DNA of 10,339 nt from an uncultured Ruminococcus sp. (GTDB lineage: Bacteria > Bacillota > Clostridia > Oscillospirales > Ruminococcaceae), in NCBI GenBank assembly GCA_900543105.1, contig UQQA01000086.1, positions 1 through 10,339 on the forward strand, read 5' to 3'. The stretch's first letter is position 1, and each line of letters opens with the position of its first letter. A program made the position numbers and the translations under genes. The notes beneath the pieces are model-generated. The model was not told the DNA's origin. It saw only the letters and a list, made by a program, of their open reading frames with translations, and did not search any database. This document shows, one piece after another, positions 1 to 6,794 of this stretch.

Positions 1-158
1 CGCTGCCCCCTTGACCCCTGCCACCCTTTGAAAAGCGTGGACGTAAACTTTAGTTCTGGTTTTGATTTGGATTTCCCACATTTTAATTTTGTTTAGTATA
101 AGGACTTGCCGCCGCTGAATAGACTTGTATCAAGTCAATCAATAAAAGGAGGGAGCGT
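1..158. other. Left-edge intergenic region with a hairpin
   Basis: No convincing gene is seen here. Positions 21-40 form an imperfect hairpin (CCACCCTT over AAGCGTGG, one C-C mismatch) preceded by a C-rich stretch and followed by T-rich sequence. It could be the terminator of a gene lying to the left, or part of an extragenic repeat. No feoA is present directly upstream of feoB, although feoA often precedes feoB in other bacteria. AT-rich sequence at 82-101 could hold a -10 element, but I find no well-spaced -35 and do not call a promoter. The ribosome binding site for feoB (AAAGGAGGG) is at about 145-153. Confidence 0.5.
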
Positions 159-2261
159 ATGGGACTTACAGCCTCAAATACGGGCAGATGCTGCGGCGAT
201 ATCGAGCATATCTCCGACACCGACAGCATCGTTCTTGCGCTTGCAGGCAACCCGAATGTCGGGAAATCAACGGTTTTCAACTTTCTTACGGGACTTCATC
301 AGCACACGGGCAACTGGACGGGGAAAACGGTACAGAACGCCTGCGGCAGCTTTTCCTGCGGTGAAAATTCATATACACTTGTTGATATCCCCGGCACATA
401 TTCGATACTTGCGCATTCGGCGGAGGAAGAGGCGGCAAGGAATTTTATTTGCTTCGGCGGTGCGCAGGGCGTTGCTGTCGTATGCGATGCGTCCTGCCTT
501 GAACGAAACCTCAACCTTGTTCTGCAAATACTCGAAATAACGCCGCACGTTGTCGTCTGCGTGAATCTTATAGACGAGGCTCGAAAAAAGCAGATATCCG
601 TTGACTGCGCAAGGCTTTCGGAACTGCTCGGAGTTCCCGTCTATCCTGCGGCGGCACGTTCGGGCGAGGGAATGGAAGCGTTCGCAAACGGACTTTCCGC
701 AATAAAAGACATAACGGGGGAGCAGGTTTTCCGCTGTACCTATGACGAAGAAATAGAGCGTTCTGCCGCCGTTATAGCCGAAAAACTGGGCGAGGGAAAC
801 GGCGGTCGCTTTGCAGCTCTGCGAATCCTGGAGGGTGACGAAAAGCTTTCGCAGAGGTTTCTCGAAAACGCCGACGAGGAAACTCTTTCCGTTATTTCTG
901 CCGAAAAAGAACGTCTTGCCTCGGTCGGCTATGACGGGCAGAAAATATGTGATTCTATTGTTACAGCACTCGTCCGAAAGGGCGAAGATATCGCGGCGGA
1001 ATGTGTGCATTTCGGCGATGAAAACTGCCTGAAACGTGACCGCAGGATCGACCGTGTTCTAACCCACAAGGTCTGGGGCGTTCCGATAATGGCTGCAATG
1101 CTCGCCGTCATATTCTGGATAACGATTTACGGCGCAAATTACCCCTCGGCGCTGCTTTCATCGGCGTTCGGCACTCTCGGGGAAAAGCTCCGTGCGCTTA
1201 TGGAAATGACTGCCGCTCCGCAGTGGCTGAAAGGTGTGCTTTTGGACGGAATTTACCGAATTCTGACGTGGGTAATTTCGGTAATGCTGCCGCCGATGGC
1301 AATATTTTTTCCTCTTTTCACGCTGCTTGAAGACCTTGGTTACTTGCCGAGGGCGGCGTTCAACCTCGACCGATATTTCAAGCGAGCAGGTGCTTGCGGA
1401 AAGCAGTCGCTGACAATGGCAATGGGCTTCGGCTGCAATGCGGTCGGCATAACGGGCTGCCGCATAATCGACTCGCCGAGGGAAAGGCTCATTGCAATAC
1501 TGACGAATAATTTTGTCCCGTGCAACGGGCGTTTTCCTGCGCTTATCGCAATAATAACGATATTTTTTGCGGCAGGAACGGGCGGATTCGGCGGCTCGCT
1601 GATCTCGGTCGGAATTCTGATACTTTTTATACTTTTCGGCGTGATGCTGACGCTTTTTATCTCAAAGCTGCTGTCAAAGACGCTCCTGAAAGGCGAACCG
1701 TCCTCATTTACGCTTGAACTGCCGCCGTACCGCCGACCGCAGATAGGGAAGATACTCATTCGCTCGCTGCTCGACAGAACGGTTTTCGTCCTCGGCAGAG
1801 CCGTAACAGCCGCCGCCCCTGCAGGTCTTATTATATGGCTCGCAGCGAATGTCCGGATCGGCGGTGAAAGCATACTTTCGATATGTTCGGGCGCGCTCGA
1901 CCCGTTCGCAAGGCTTTTCGGAATGGACGGAGTTATCCTGCTTGCGTTTATTTTAGGTTTCCCTGCGAATGAAATTGTTATCCCGATAATGCTTATGGGA
2001 TATCTTTCATCGGGGGTGATGACCGACTACGAGAACCTTGATTCGCTGAAAAATATCCTGCTTGCGAACGGCTGGACACCCGTTACGGCGGTGTGTACGC
2101 TGATATTTATGCTCTGCCATTTCCCGTGTTCGACCTCGCTCATGACTATGAAAAAGGAAACGGGAAGTCTGAAGTGGACACTGCTCGGTGCGGCGCTCCC
2201 GACAGCGGTAGGTCTGATATTATGCGCTGCGGTTTCGGGCGTTTCAAATCTATTTATATAA
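159..2261 (+). CDS. feoB: FeoB-family ferrous iron (or divalent metal) transporter
   Basis: A 700-residue inner-membrane transporter with an N-terminal GTPase domain, expected to import Fe2+ and possibly Mn2+. G-domain motifs are visible: G1 GNPNVGKS (residues 30-37), G2 region HTGNWTGKTV (49-58), G3 DIPGTYS (76-82), G4 NLID (136-139) and a G5-like segment near 165-171. A helical linker follows, then hydrophobic segments from about 307 to the end. Both Gate regions keep a cysteine: GFGCN (C426) and VPCNGRFP (C455); a third conserved-looking cysteine is C657 in HFPCSTS. The second gate reads PCNGRFP rather than the SCSARLP of E. coli FeoB, and GFPANEIVIPI lies at 600-610, marking a clostridial-type variant. 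The length is close to that of classical FeoB (about 770) but shorter. The start is supported by AAAGGAGGG a few bases upstream. The SOD gene follows after 12 nt, so the two are probably co-transcribed. No FeoA or FeoC is encoded nearby. The family call is firm; the metal is inferred. Confidence 0.93.
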   Translation: MGLTASNTGRCCGDIEHISDTDSIVLALAGNPNVGKSTVFNFLTGLHQHTGNWTGKTVQNACGSFSCGENSYTLVDIPGTYSILAHSAEEEAARNFICFGGAQGVAVVCDASCLERNLNLVLQILEITPHVVVCVNLIDEARKKQISVDCARLSELLGVPVYPAAARSGEGMEAFANGLSAIKDITGEQVFRCTYDEEIERSAAVIAEKLGEGNGGRFAALRILEGDEKLSQRFLENADEETLSVISAEKERLASVGYDGQKICDSIVTALVRKGEDIAAECVHFGDENCLKRDRRIDRVLTHKVWGVPIMAAMLAVIFWITIYGANYPSALLSSAFGTLGEKLRALMEMTAAPQWLKGVLLDGIYRILTWVISVMLPPMAIFFPLFTLLEDLGYLPRAAFNLDRYFKRAGACGKQSLTMAMGFGCNAVGITGCRIIDSPRERLIAILTNNFVPCNGRFPALIAIITIFFAAGTGGFGGSLISVGILILFILFGVMLTLFISKLLSKTLLKGEPSSFTLELPPYRRPQIGKILIRSLLDRTVFVLGRAVTAAAPAGLIIWLAANVRIGGESILSICSGALDPFARLFGMDGVILLAFILGFPANEIVIPIMLMGYLSSGVMTDYENLDSLKNILLANGWTPVTAVCTLIFMLCHFPCSTSLMTMKKETGSLKWTLLGAALPTAVGLILCAAVSGVSNLFI

Positions 2262-2273
2262 AGGAGATCGGCT

Positions 2274-2873
2274 ATGGTATATGAACAGTATTATCCCTTT
2301 GCGGAACTGAAATTGGAGTATGAGGACAATGCGCTCGAGCCGAATATCGGGCGCTGCACCGTGTTTTTTCACTATAATGAGCATTATCTGCCGACACTGA
2401 AAAAGCTCAATGAAATGGTGCTTGAACAGCCGCAGGCGCAGAATATCAGCCTTGAAAGCCTTGCTCACATTAAAAATATCGATATCGCACAAGCCGCCGC
2501 TGCCGTTTTCGGACACGAGCTGTATTTCAAGTCGCTTTCGCCGAACAGAAAAGAGCCGTCAGACCATTTGAAAATGCTCTTAAATAAACAGTTCGGCAGT
2601 GTGGAGGAATTTCTGAAAGCGATAAAGGAAACAGCCGCAAAGGTCTACGGCTCGGGTTTTACATGGGTCTGCGAGGACTGCTGCGGAGGTCTGTTCATAA
2701 TGTCAACGCCGAACCACACGCTCCCCGAGGGTGAAAATATCCGTCCCGTCTGCGCCCTCGACCTATGGGAACACAGCTACTATCCCGACCGTCAGAACCG
2801 CCGTGATGATTACATTGATGCGGCGCTTGAAATACTTAACTGGGACGAATTGGAGAGAAATATTATGAATTAA
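2274..2873 (+). CDS. Iron/manganese superoxide dismutase with altered second sphere
   Basis: A 199-residue cytoplasmic enzyme of the Fe/Mn superoxide dismutase family, which converts superoxide to oxygen and hydrogen peroxide. All four metal ligands can be placed by alignment to the E. coli enzymes: H33 (FHYNEHY), H81 (VFGHELYF), D163 and H167 (DLWEHSYY). GSGFTW (126-131), the E166 dimer glutamate and QNRRDDYI (174-181) also fit. Departures from the classical enzymes are clear. The Gln of Fe enzymes (E. coli FeSOD Q69) is A77. The Gln of Mn enzymes (Q146 in STANQD) is H148 in STPNHT. The conserved gateway Tyr34 aligns with T41. His at the Gln position is known from some archaeal-type SODs. 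Metal preference cannot be assigned from sequence. The ATG is preceded by AAGGAG at 2261-2266, which overlaps the end of the feoB stop codon, so translation may be coupled. The TAA stop is the first base triplet of a repeat array. Confidence 0.9.
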   Translation: MVYEQYYPFAELKLEYEDNALEPNIGRCTVFFHYNEHYLPTLKKLNEMVLEQPQAQNISLESLAHIKNIDIAQAAAAVFGHELYFKSLSPNRKEPSDHLKMLLNKQFGSVEEFLKAIKETAAKVYGSGFTWVCEDCCGGLFIMSTPNHTLPEGENIRPVCALDLWEHSYYPDRQNRRDDYIDAALEILNWDELERNIMN

Positions 2874-2942
2874 TTCGGAATTCGGAATGCGGAATTCGGA
2901 ATTATTTTGCTCCGCAAATTTATGGCGAAAACCGATTTTCTG
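2871..2942 (+). repeat. Heptad repeat array R1 plus shared flank block
   Basis: Four tandem 7-mers (AATTCGG, AATTCGG, AATGCGG, AATTCGG) run from 2872 to 2899 and end in AATTA. The array begins inside the TAA stop codon of the SOD gene. It continues into a block at about 2893-2942 (key stretch TTTTGCTCCGCA at 2904-2915) that recurs, roughly 80% alike by eye, at 6607-6656. This makes it one copy of a dispersed extragenic repeat. It is not CRISPR-like: the units are 7 bp and have no spacers. Confidence 0.75.
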
Positions 2943-2991
2943 TCCCGAATTGCGTCAGCAATTTTAGGTGTACCCAATATCTTGAAAAATG

Positions 2992-3044
2992 AACAAACAC
3001 CCCTGTTTCATCGGTTAAAAACCGTTGAAACAGGGGTGTTTGTT
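2992..3044. terminator. Bidirectional intrinsic terminator
   Basis: A near-perfect inverted repeat: 19 bp (2992-3010 with 3026-3044), one T-T mismatch (3011/3025), then 5 bp (3012-3016 with 3020-3024) around an AAA loop. The stem contains a CACCCC/GGGGTG core. The left side is A-rich and the right side T-rich, so it can end transcription from both directions. It lies between the convergent feoB-SOD genes and the ilv operon, where a shared terminator is expected. Confidence 0.9.
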
Positions 3045-3107
3045 ATTATATTAATGCCTTATGGTACGAGATTTTTGCGTTTCGTGACAAATGTACAAAT
3101 CACCAAT

Positions 3108-3140
3108 AATTCCGCATTCCGAATTCCTAATTCCGAATTA
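3108..3140 (-). repeat. Heptad repeat array R2
   Basis: On the - strand this reads TAATTCGG, AATTAGG, AATTCGG, AATGCGG, AATTA. It starts at the TAA stop codon of ilvC (3138-3140) and runs away from the gene. It matches R1 closely in inverted orientation across the terminator, so R1 and R2 could pair as arms of a larger inverted repeat. The TTTTGCTCCGC block that follows R1 is not seen next to this copy. Confidence 0.75.
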
Positions 3141-4154
3141 GTTGTTGATGAGCTTGTCTTCGCCGTTCCAGCTGTAGAGCTTTCTGATCTCTTCGCCGAC
3201 CTTTTCGGATGGGTGTTCAGCGTGGAGCTTTCTCATAGCCTTGAAGTGAACCTGCTTGCCTGCAGGGGACATATCGAGGAGGAATTCCTTAGCGAATGTG
3301 CCGTCCTGAATATCGGAGAGGATCTTCTTCATTGTCTTCTTTGTTTCTTCTGTTACGAGCTTAGGACCTGTGATGTAATCGCCGTATTCAGCTGTGTTGG
3401 AGATAGAGTATCTCATTCCTGCAAAACCGGACTGGTAGATAAGGTCAACGATGAGCTTCATCTCGTGGATACACTCAAAGTAAGCGTTTCTTGGGTCGTA
3501 GCCTGCTTCGCAAAGTGTTTCAAAGCCTGCCTGCATAAGAGCGCAAACGCCGCCGCAGAGAACTGCCTGCTCACCGAAGAGGTCTGTTTCTGTTTCTGTT
3601 CTGAATGTTGTTTCGAGAACGCCTGCTCTTGCGCCGCCGATTCCGAGAGCGTAAGCAAGACCGATATCCTGAGCATCGCCTGTAGCGTCCTGCTCAACAG
3701 CGATAAGACAAGGAACGCCCTTGCCTGCCTGATATTCGCTTCTTACAGTGTGTCCGGGTCCCTTAGGAGCGATCATGATTACGTTTACGTCCTTAGGCGG
3801 AACGATGCAGCCGAAGTGAATGTTGAAGCCGTGTGCGAAAGCAAGTGTCTTGCCTGCTGTGAGGTTCGGAGCGATCTCCTTTTCGTACATTTCAGCCTGC
3901 TTTTCATCAGGGATAAGGATCATGATAACGTCAGCAGCCTTTGTAGCATCTGCAACGGACATTACCTTAAGACCCTGAGCCTCTGCCTTGGCAGCACTCT
4001 TGGAGCCTGCGTAAAGACCAACAACAACGTTTACACCGCTGTCCTTGAGGTTGAGTGCGTGTGCATGACCCTGAGAGCCGTAGCCGATGATAGCAACTGT
4101 CTTGCCGTCAAGTCTGCCGAGATCGCAGTCCTGCTGATAAAAGATCTTATTCAT
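3138..4154 (-). CDS. ilvC: Ketol-acid reductoisomerase (NADP+), class I
   Basis: A 338-residue cytoplasmic enzyme that isomerises and reduces 2-acetolactate or 2-aceto-2-hydroxybutyrate to the dihydroxy acids of valine/leucine and isoleucine synthesis. The Rossmann motif GYGSQGHAHALN is at 24-35. The catalytic His is H108 (AFAHGFNIHFG). Mg ligands are D191 and E195 (TETDLFGEQ), E227 and E231; S252 in YSISNTAEYGD is the substrate-binding serine. The length is typical of the short, class I form. The cofactor loop after GL reads Y48-A-G-S-K-S, lacking the Arg common in NADPH enzymes. An in-frame ATG lies five codons upstream at 4169, but the GGAGG between the two ATGs is correctly placed as the ribosome binding site for the ATG at 4154, so I choose the latter. 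It follows ilvH by 127 nt on the same strand and is probably in the ilvBHC operon. The stop codon starts repeat array R2. Confidence 0.96.
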   Translation of the reverse strand: MNKIFYQQDCDLGRLDGKTVAIIGYGSQGHAHALNLKDSGVNVVVGLYAGSKSAAKAEAQGLKVMSVADATKAADVIMILIPDEKQAEMYEKEIAPNLTAGKTLAFAHGFNIHFGCIVPPKDVNVIMIAPKGPGHTVRSEYQAGKGVPCLIAVEQDATGDAQDIGLAYALGIGGARAGVLETTFRTETETDLFGEQAVLCGGVCALMQAGFETLCEAGYDPRNAYFECIHEMKLIVDLIYQSGFAGMRYSISNTAEYGDYITGPKLVTEETKKTMKKILSDIQDGTFAKEFLLDMSPAGKQVHFKAMRKLHAEHPSEKVGEEIRKLYSWNGEDKLINN

Positions 4155-4244
4155 TTTAATTTCCTCCATATATGTATTTTTTATTTGGGAAGTGCCAAGA
4201 TCCGTGTGCCGGACTTCAGCAGACCCATTTTTTGAACTGTGCAG

Positions 4245-4263
4245 AAAAATTCTGACGCAGAAT
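4245..4263 (-). terminator. Weak hairpin with T-run between ilvH and ilvC
   Basis: On the - strand ATTCTG, loop CGT, CAGAAT is followed by a short run of T. It lies about 20 nt after the ilvH stop. The stem is only 6 bp and AT-rich, so it would end transcription partially at best, but it could lower ilvC expression relative to ilvBH. The remaining spacer (4155-4244) holds another imperfect GAAGT.../...ACTTC pairing and the ilvC ribosome binding site, but no convincing promoter. Confidence 0.25.
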
Positions 4264-4281
4264 CAGAAACTTGATTGGTTT

Positions 4282-4776
4282 TTACTTCGTTTTAAGGCTA
4301 TCCGAGCCCTTTTCGATAGCGATAACACCCGTTCTTACGAGTTCCTTTATGCCGTAAGGACGAACAAGCTCCGCAAAGCGCTTCAAAGTCGGCGTTGTGT
4401 CGCAGATCTCGACCGTTACGGTGTTGGAAGTAAGGTCAACGACCTTTGCGCCCATGATCTCGCAGATAGTGAGAATTTCGCTTCTCTGCGAAGCGTTTGC
4501 GTTTATCTTTATCATCTGAAGCTCTCTTGAAATGAATTCGCCCTCGCTGAGATTCTTGACTTTGAGAGTATCGATGAGCTTGTTGAGCTGCTTTTCGAGC
4601 TGCTGAGCGGTGTGTTCGTCGCCGTCGGCAACGATGGTTATTCTTGAAATTTCGGGGTCATCGGTAACGCCTACCGCAAGGCTGTCGATGTTGAAGCCTC
4701 TTCTTGAAAAAAGTCCCGAAACTCTGGAAAGAACGCCTGCATGGTTCTCAACAAGGACTGAGATAGTGTGTTTCAT
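4282..4776 (-). CDS. ilvH: Acetolactate synthase, small regulatory subunit
   Basis: A 164-residue subunit that activates the IlvB catalytic subunit and makes it sensitive to valine. The N-terminal ACT domain (about 1-75) reads MKHTISVLVENHAGVLSRV and aligns well with E. coli IlvH. The residues tied to valine binding in E. coli, N11, G14, S17 and N29, are all kept, so feedback control is probably intact. The second half (about 80-160) matches the IlvH/IlvN C-terminal domain (SRELQMIKI, IMGAKVVDLT, RTGVIAI). The length is the normal bacterial size. It starts 17 nt after the ilvB stop codon with GGGAGAG about 8 nt before the ATG, so it is co-transcribed with ilvB. Confidence 0.95.
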   Translation of the reverse strand: MKHTISVLVENHAGVLSRVSGLFSRRGFNIDSLAVGVTDDPEISRITIVADGDEHTAQQLEKQLNKLIDTLKVKNLSEGEFISRELQMIKINANASQRSEILTICEIMGAKVVDLTSNTVTVEICDTTPTLKRFAELVRPYGIKELVRTGVIAIEKGSDSLKTK

Positions 4777-4793
4777 ATATTTTTCTCTCCCTA

Positions 4794-6422
4794 TTATAAA
4801 GTGCTTTCGTTTTTGAATACGTTGACTTCAAGCAGGAACGGCTTGTCGGAGGCTGCGAGCTTTTCGATAGCTTCTTCCGCTTCGGACATATTTGAAACGG
4901 ACATCGAATCAATGCCGTAAGCCTTTGCAAGCATCGCAAAATCGGGGTTTCCGTCCGTAAGACGAACAGCTATCTGCTGATCCTTATACGCTTTTGTCTG
5001 AAGCTCACGAACCATTCCGAGGCGGTTGTTTCGCATAATGATTATCTTTACGGCGATGTTCTCCTGAACGATCGTCGCAAGCTCCATCATCTGCATCTGG
5101 AACGAACCGTCGCCGCAGATAACGACAACTTCCTTGTCGGGTGCAGCCATTTTCGCACCGACAGCCGCAGGAACGGAGTAACCCATTGTTCCCATGCCGC
5201 CGCTCGTGAGGAATCTGCCGCCCTTTTTGATATTGAAATTGTTGCAAGCCCATATCTGGTTCTGACCGACATCGGCAACGCATACCGAATTGTCGGGAAG
5301 TGCGTTAGAAAGCTTGCGGATGAACATCTTCGGGTTGACGTAACCCTCGGTCTCGTTTTCGGTAGGGACGGAATTCTTTACCTCGTTTAGCTCGGAAAGC
5401 CACTCGGAGCGGTCTTTCTTCTCGATGTAGTCGGTAAGCTCCGTGAGGATAGCCTTGCAGTCGCCTACAAGCGGAATATCCGTCTGTATGTTTTTGCCGA
5501 TCTCGGCAGGGTCTATATCAATATGTATGATCTTCTTGTTTTCGGCAAGGAAGCTCGGCGAAGTAACAGCTCTGTCGCCAACTCTTGCGCCGATGAGGAT
5601 AAGCGTGTCGCACTCGCTGACAGCGTGGTTGGCGGTCTTTACGCCGTGCATACCGAGCATACCCATATAAAGTGGGTGGTCGGTCGGGAAAAGGCTTATG
5701 CCCATCATTGTCGAAACTGCGGGAATACCCGATTTTTCGGCAAAAGCGATAAGCTCGTCCGCAGCATCGGAGGCGAAAACACCGCCGCCTGCGCAGATAA
5801 GCGGCTTCTTGGCAGCTTCGAGAGCCTTTGCGATCTTCTTCACCTGCATGGTGTTGCCCTTGAAGGTGGGCTTGTACGTCCGCATCGAAACTTCTTCAAC
5901 GGGCTCATATTTGATGACTGCCTGCTGAACATCGATCGGAACATCTATCAGGACAGGACCTTTTCTGCCCGTTCCTGCAATATGGAAAGCCTCCTTGAAA
6001 ATTCTCGGGAGGTCACCTGCGTTTTTGACAAGGTAGCTGTGCTTAACGAAAGGCATCGCAGAACCTGTGATATCCGCTTCCTGAAAAACATCGCAGCCGA
6101 TCTGGTCTGTGGAGACCTGACCCGTGATGCAGATTATCGGGATACTGTCGGCATAAGCGGTTGCTATCGCGGTAATAAGATTAGTTGCGCCCGGACCCGA
6201 TGTGGCAATACATACAGCAGGCTTGTTGGTGATCCTTGCATAGCCGTTGGCGGCATGACCTGCGTTTGCTTCATGTCTTACAAGGACATGGTGTATATCG
6301 CTTTTGTAAAGCTCATCATAGAAAGGGCAGATAGCAGCTCCGGGATAACCGAAGACGACTTTGACACCCTCTTGCTCCAGGCACTTGACCATGGCTTCGG
6401 CGGCTTTGATCTTCTCAGTCAT
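4794..6422 (-). CDS. ilvB: Acetolactate synthase, large catalytic subunit
   Basis: A 542-residue thiamine diphosphate enzyme that condenses two pyruvates to 2-acetolactate, or pyruvate with 2-ketobutyrate to 2-aceto-2-hydroxybutyrate. The N-terminal PYR domain holds GYPGAAICPFYDEL (25-38) and the catalytic glutamate E51 in RHEANAGHAANGYAR. A central FAD-binding-type domain spans about 190-340. The C-terminal PP domain carries the ThDP/Mg motif GDGS (437-440) to N465-N466. Where most family members have Trp (VRQWQ), this one has Leu474 in VRELQ. The frame is open to 6485, but the upstream ATGs lack good ribosome binding sites and would put extra residues across the promoter; GGAG eight bases before the ATG at 6422 fits the start MTEKIKAAEAM, which aligns with family N termini. 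It is the first gene of ilvBHC. Confidence 0.96.
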   Translation of the reverse strand: MTEKIKAAEAMVKCLEQEGVKVVFGYPGAAICPFYDELYKSDIHHVLVRHEANAGHAANGYARITNKPAVCIATSGPGATNLITAIATAYADSIPIICITGQVSTDQIGCDVFQEADITGSAMPFVKHSYLVKNAGDLPRIFKEAFHIAGTGRKGPVLIDVPIDVQQAVIKYEPVEEVSMRTYKPTFKGNTMQVKKIAKALEAAKKPLICAGGGVFASDAADELIAFAEKSGIPAVSTMMGISLFPTDHPLYMGMLGMHGVKTANHAVSECDTLILIGARVGDRAVTSPSFLAENKKIIHIDIDPAEIGKNIQTDIPLVGDCKAILTELTDYIEKKDRSEWLSELNEVKNSVPTENETEGYVNPKMFIRKLSNALPDNSVCVADVGQNQIWACNNFNIKKGGRFLTSGGMGTMGYSVPAAVGAKMAAPDKEVVVICGDGSFQMQMMELATIVQENIAVKIIIMRNNRLGMVRELQTKAYKDQQIAVRLTDGNPDFAMLAKAYGIDSMSVSNMSEAEEAIEKLAASDKPFLLEVNVFKNESTL

Positions 6423-6456
6423 CCTAATCACTCCAAACATAATAAATATACTTATT

Positions 6457-6485
6457 ATTATAATATTATTCCCTTTTAAAGTCAA
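6457..6485 (-). promoter_or_regulatory. Sigma-70/SigA-type promoter of ilvBHC
   Basis: On the - strand TTGACT (-35, 6480-6485) and TATAAT (-10, 6457-6462) are separated by exactly 17 bp. This is near-consensus. The start of transcription would be around 6450, giving a leader of about 28 nt. That leaves no room for a T-box or peptide attenuator, so control of the operon probably acts at the promoter or through valine inhibition of the enzyme. Confidence 0.85.
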
Positions 6486-6549
6486 CCGATTTTTTATTAA
6501 TTTATAAATATTGCGATATTTAAATTAGTTATAGAGGGTATAACATTTT

Positions 6550-6656
6550 AATTCGTAATGCGTAATGCGTAATGCGTAATTAATGCAATGCGGTGCATTG
6601 CATACAAATTCGGGATTGTTTTGCTCCGCAGATTTACGGCGGAATCGAATTTTTGT
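6550..6656 (+). repeat. Composite repeat R3: heptad array, hairpin, shared block
   Basis: Four heptads (AATTCGT, then AATGCGT three times; 6550-6577) end in AATTA. They are followed by a perfect 9-bp hairpin ATGCAATGC-GGT-GCATTGCAT (6583-6603) and then by a block (6607-6656, with TTTTGCTCCGCA) shared with R1. No + strand gene ends here, unlike the other arrays. The rest of the spacer from 6486 to 6549 is very AT-rich, and I see no gene in it. Confidence 0.75.
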
Positions 6657-6657
6657 A

Positions 6658-6680
6658 GGGGCGGATTCTATATCCGCCCG
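6658..6680. repeat. GGGGCGG...CCGCCC extragenic hairpin
   Basis: GGGCGGAT (6659-6666), a 5-nt loop, and ATCCGCCC (6672-6679) form a perfect 8-bp GC-rich stem, preceded by TTTTTGTAG. Small hairpins of this form are scattered through intergenic DNA of many Clostridia, as far as I recall. It adjoins R3 and may belong to the same composite element. There is no T-run immediately after it on either strand, so I do not call it a terminator. The stretch 6681-6747 holds nothing I recognise. Confidence 0.55.
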
Positions 6681-6747
6681 ATAAATGCGAGACCTTGTTT
6701 CGCAAATCGGATATACATGTGTGGTGACGCATAGAGTATGTTTGAAT

Positions 6748-6786
6748 ATAAAAAGAACAGCTGTTTTTGTATATAAACAGCTGTTC
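6748..6786 (-). terminator. Intrinsic terminator of the NERD gene
   Basis: A perfect 12-bp stem pairs GAACAGCTGTTT (6755-6766) with AAACAGCTGTTC (6775-6786) around an 8-nt loop. On the - strand the stem is followed by CTTTTTATATTC. It lies 8 nt past the stop codon of the gene at 6795-7505, as expected for its terminator. Confidence 0.85.
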
Positions 6787-6794
6787 CAAAAGGG

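Noticed and set aside
369..1010. 213-codon - strand open frame within feoB
   Set aside because: It is antisense to the feoB GTPase domain and linker, with no recognisable motifs.
2872..2904. CRISPR-like array
   Set aside because: Units are 7 bp, directly tandem with no spacers, and no cas genes are present; the same holds for the other arrays.
4155..4169. Upstream ATG at 4169 as the start of ilvC
   Set aside because: The GGAGG between the two ATGs is the ribosome binding site for the ATG at 4154; no such site precedes 4169.
4181..4228. 15-residue Leu-rich frame (MGLLKSGTRILALPK) before ilvC, possible leader peptide
   Set aside because: It has four Leu codons and one Ile codon, but no ribosome binding site, no clear attenuator after it, and lies inside the operon rather than at its promoter.
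2907..4235. Long + strand open frame of 442 codons
   Set aside because: It lies mostly antisense to ilvC, whose protein sequence is unmistakable. The translation is Cys- and Leu-rich with no recognisable motif, a typical antisense shadow.
6423..6456. T-box or peptide attenuator upstream of ilvB
   Set aside because: The near-consensus promoter leaves a leader of only about 28 nt, too short for either.
5523..6479. 318-codon + strand open frame
   Set aside because: It is antisense to ilvB, has no family resemblance and no ribosome binding site; explained by codon bias of ilvB.
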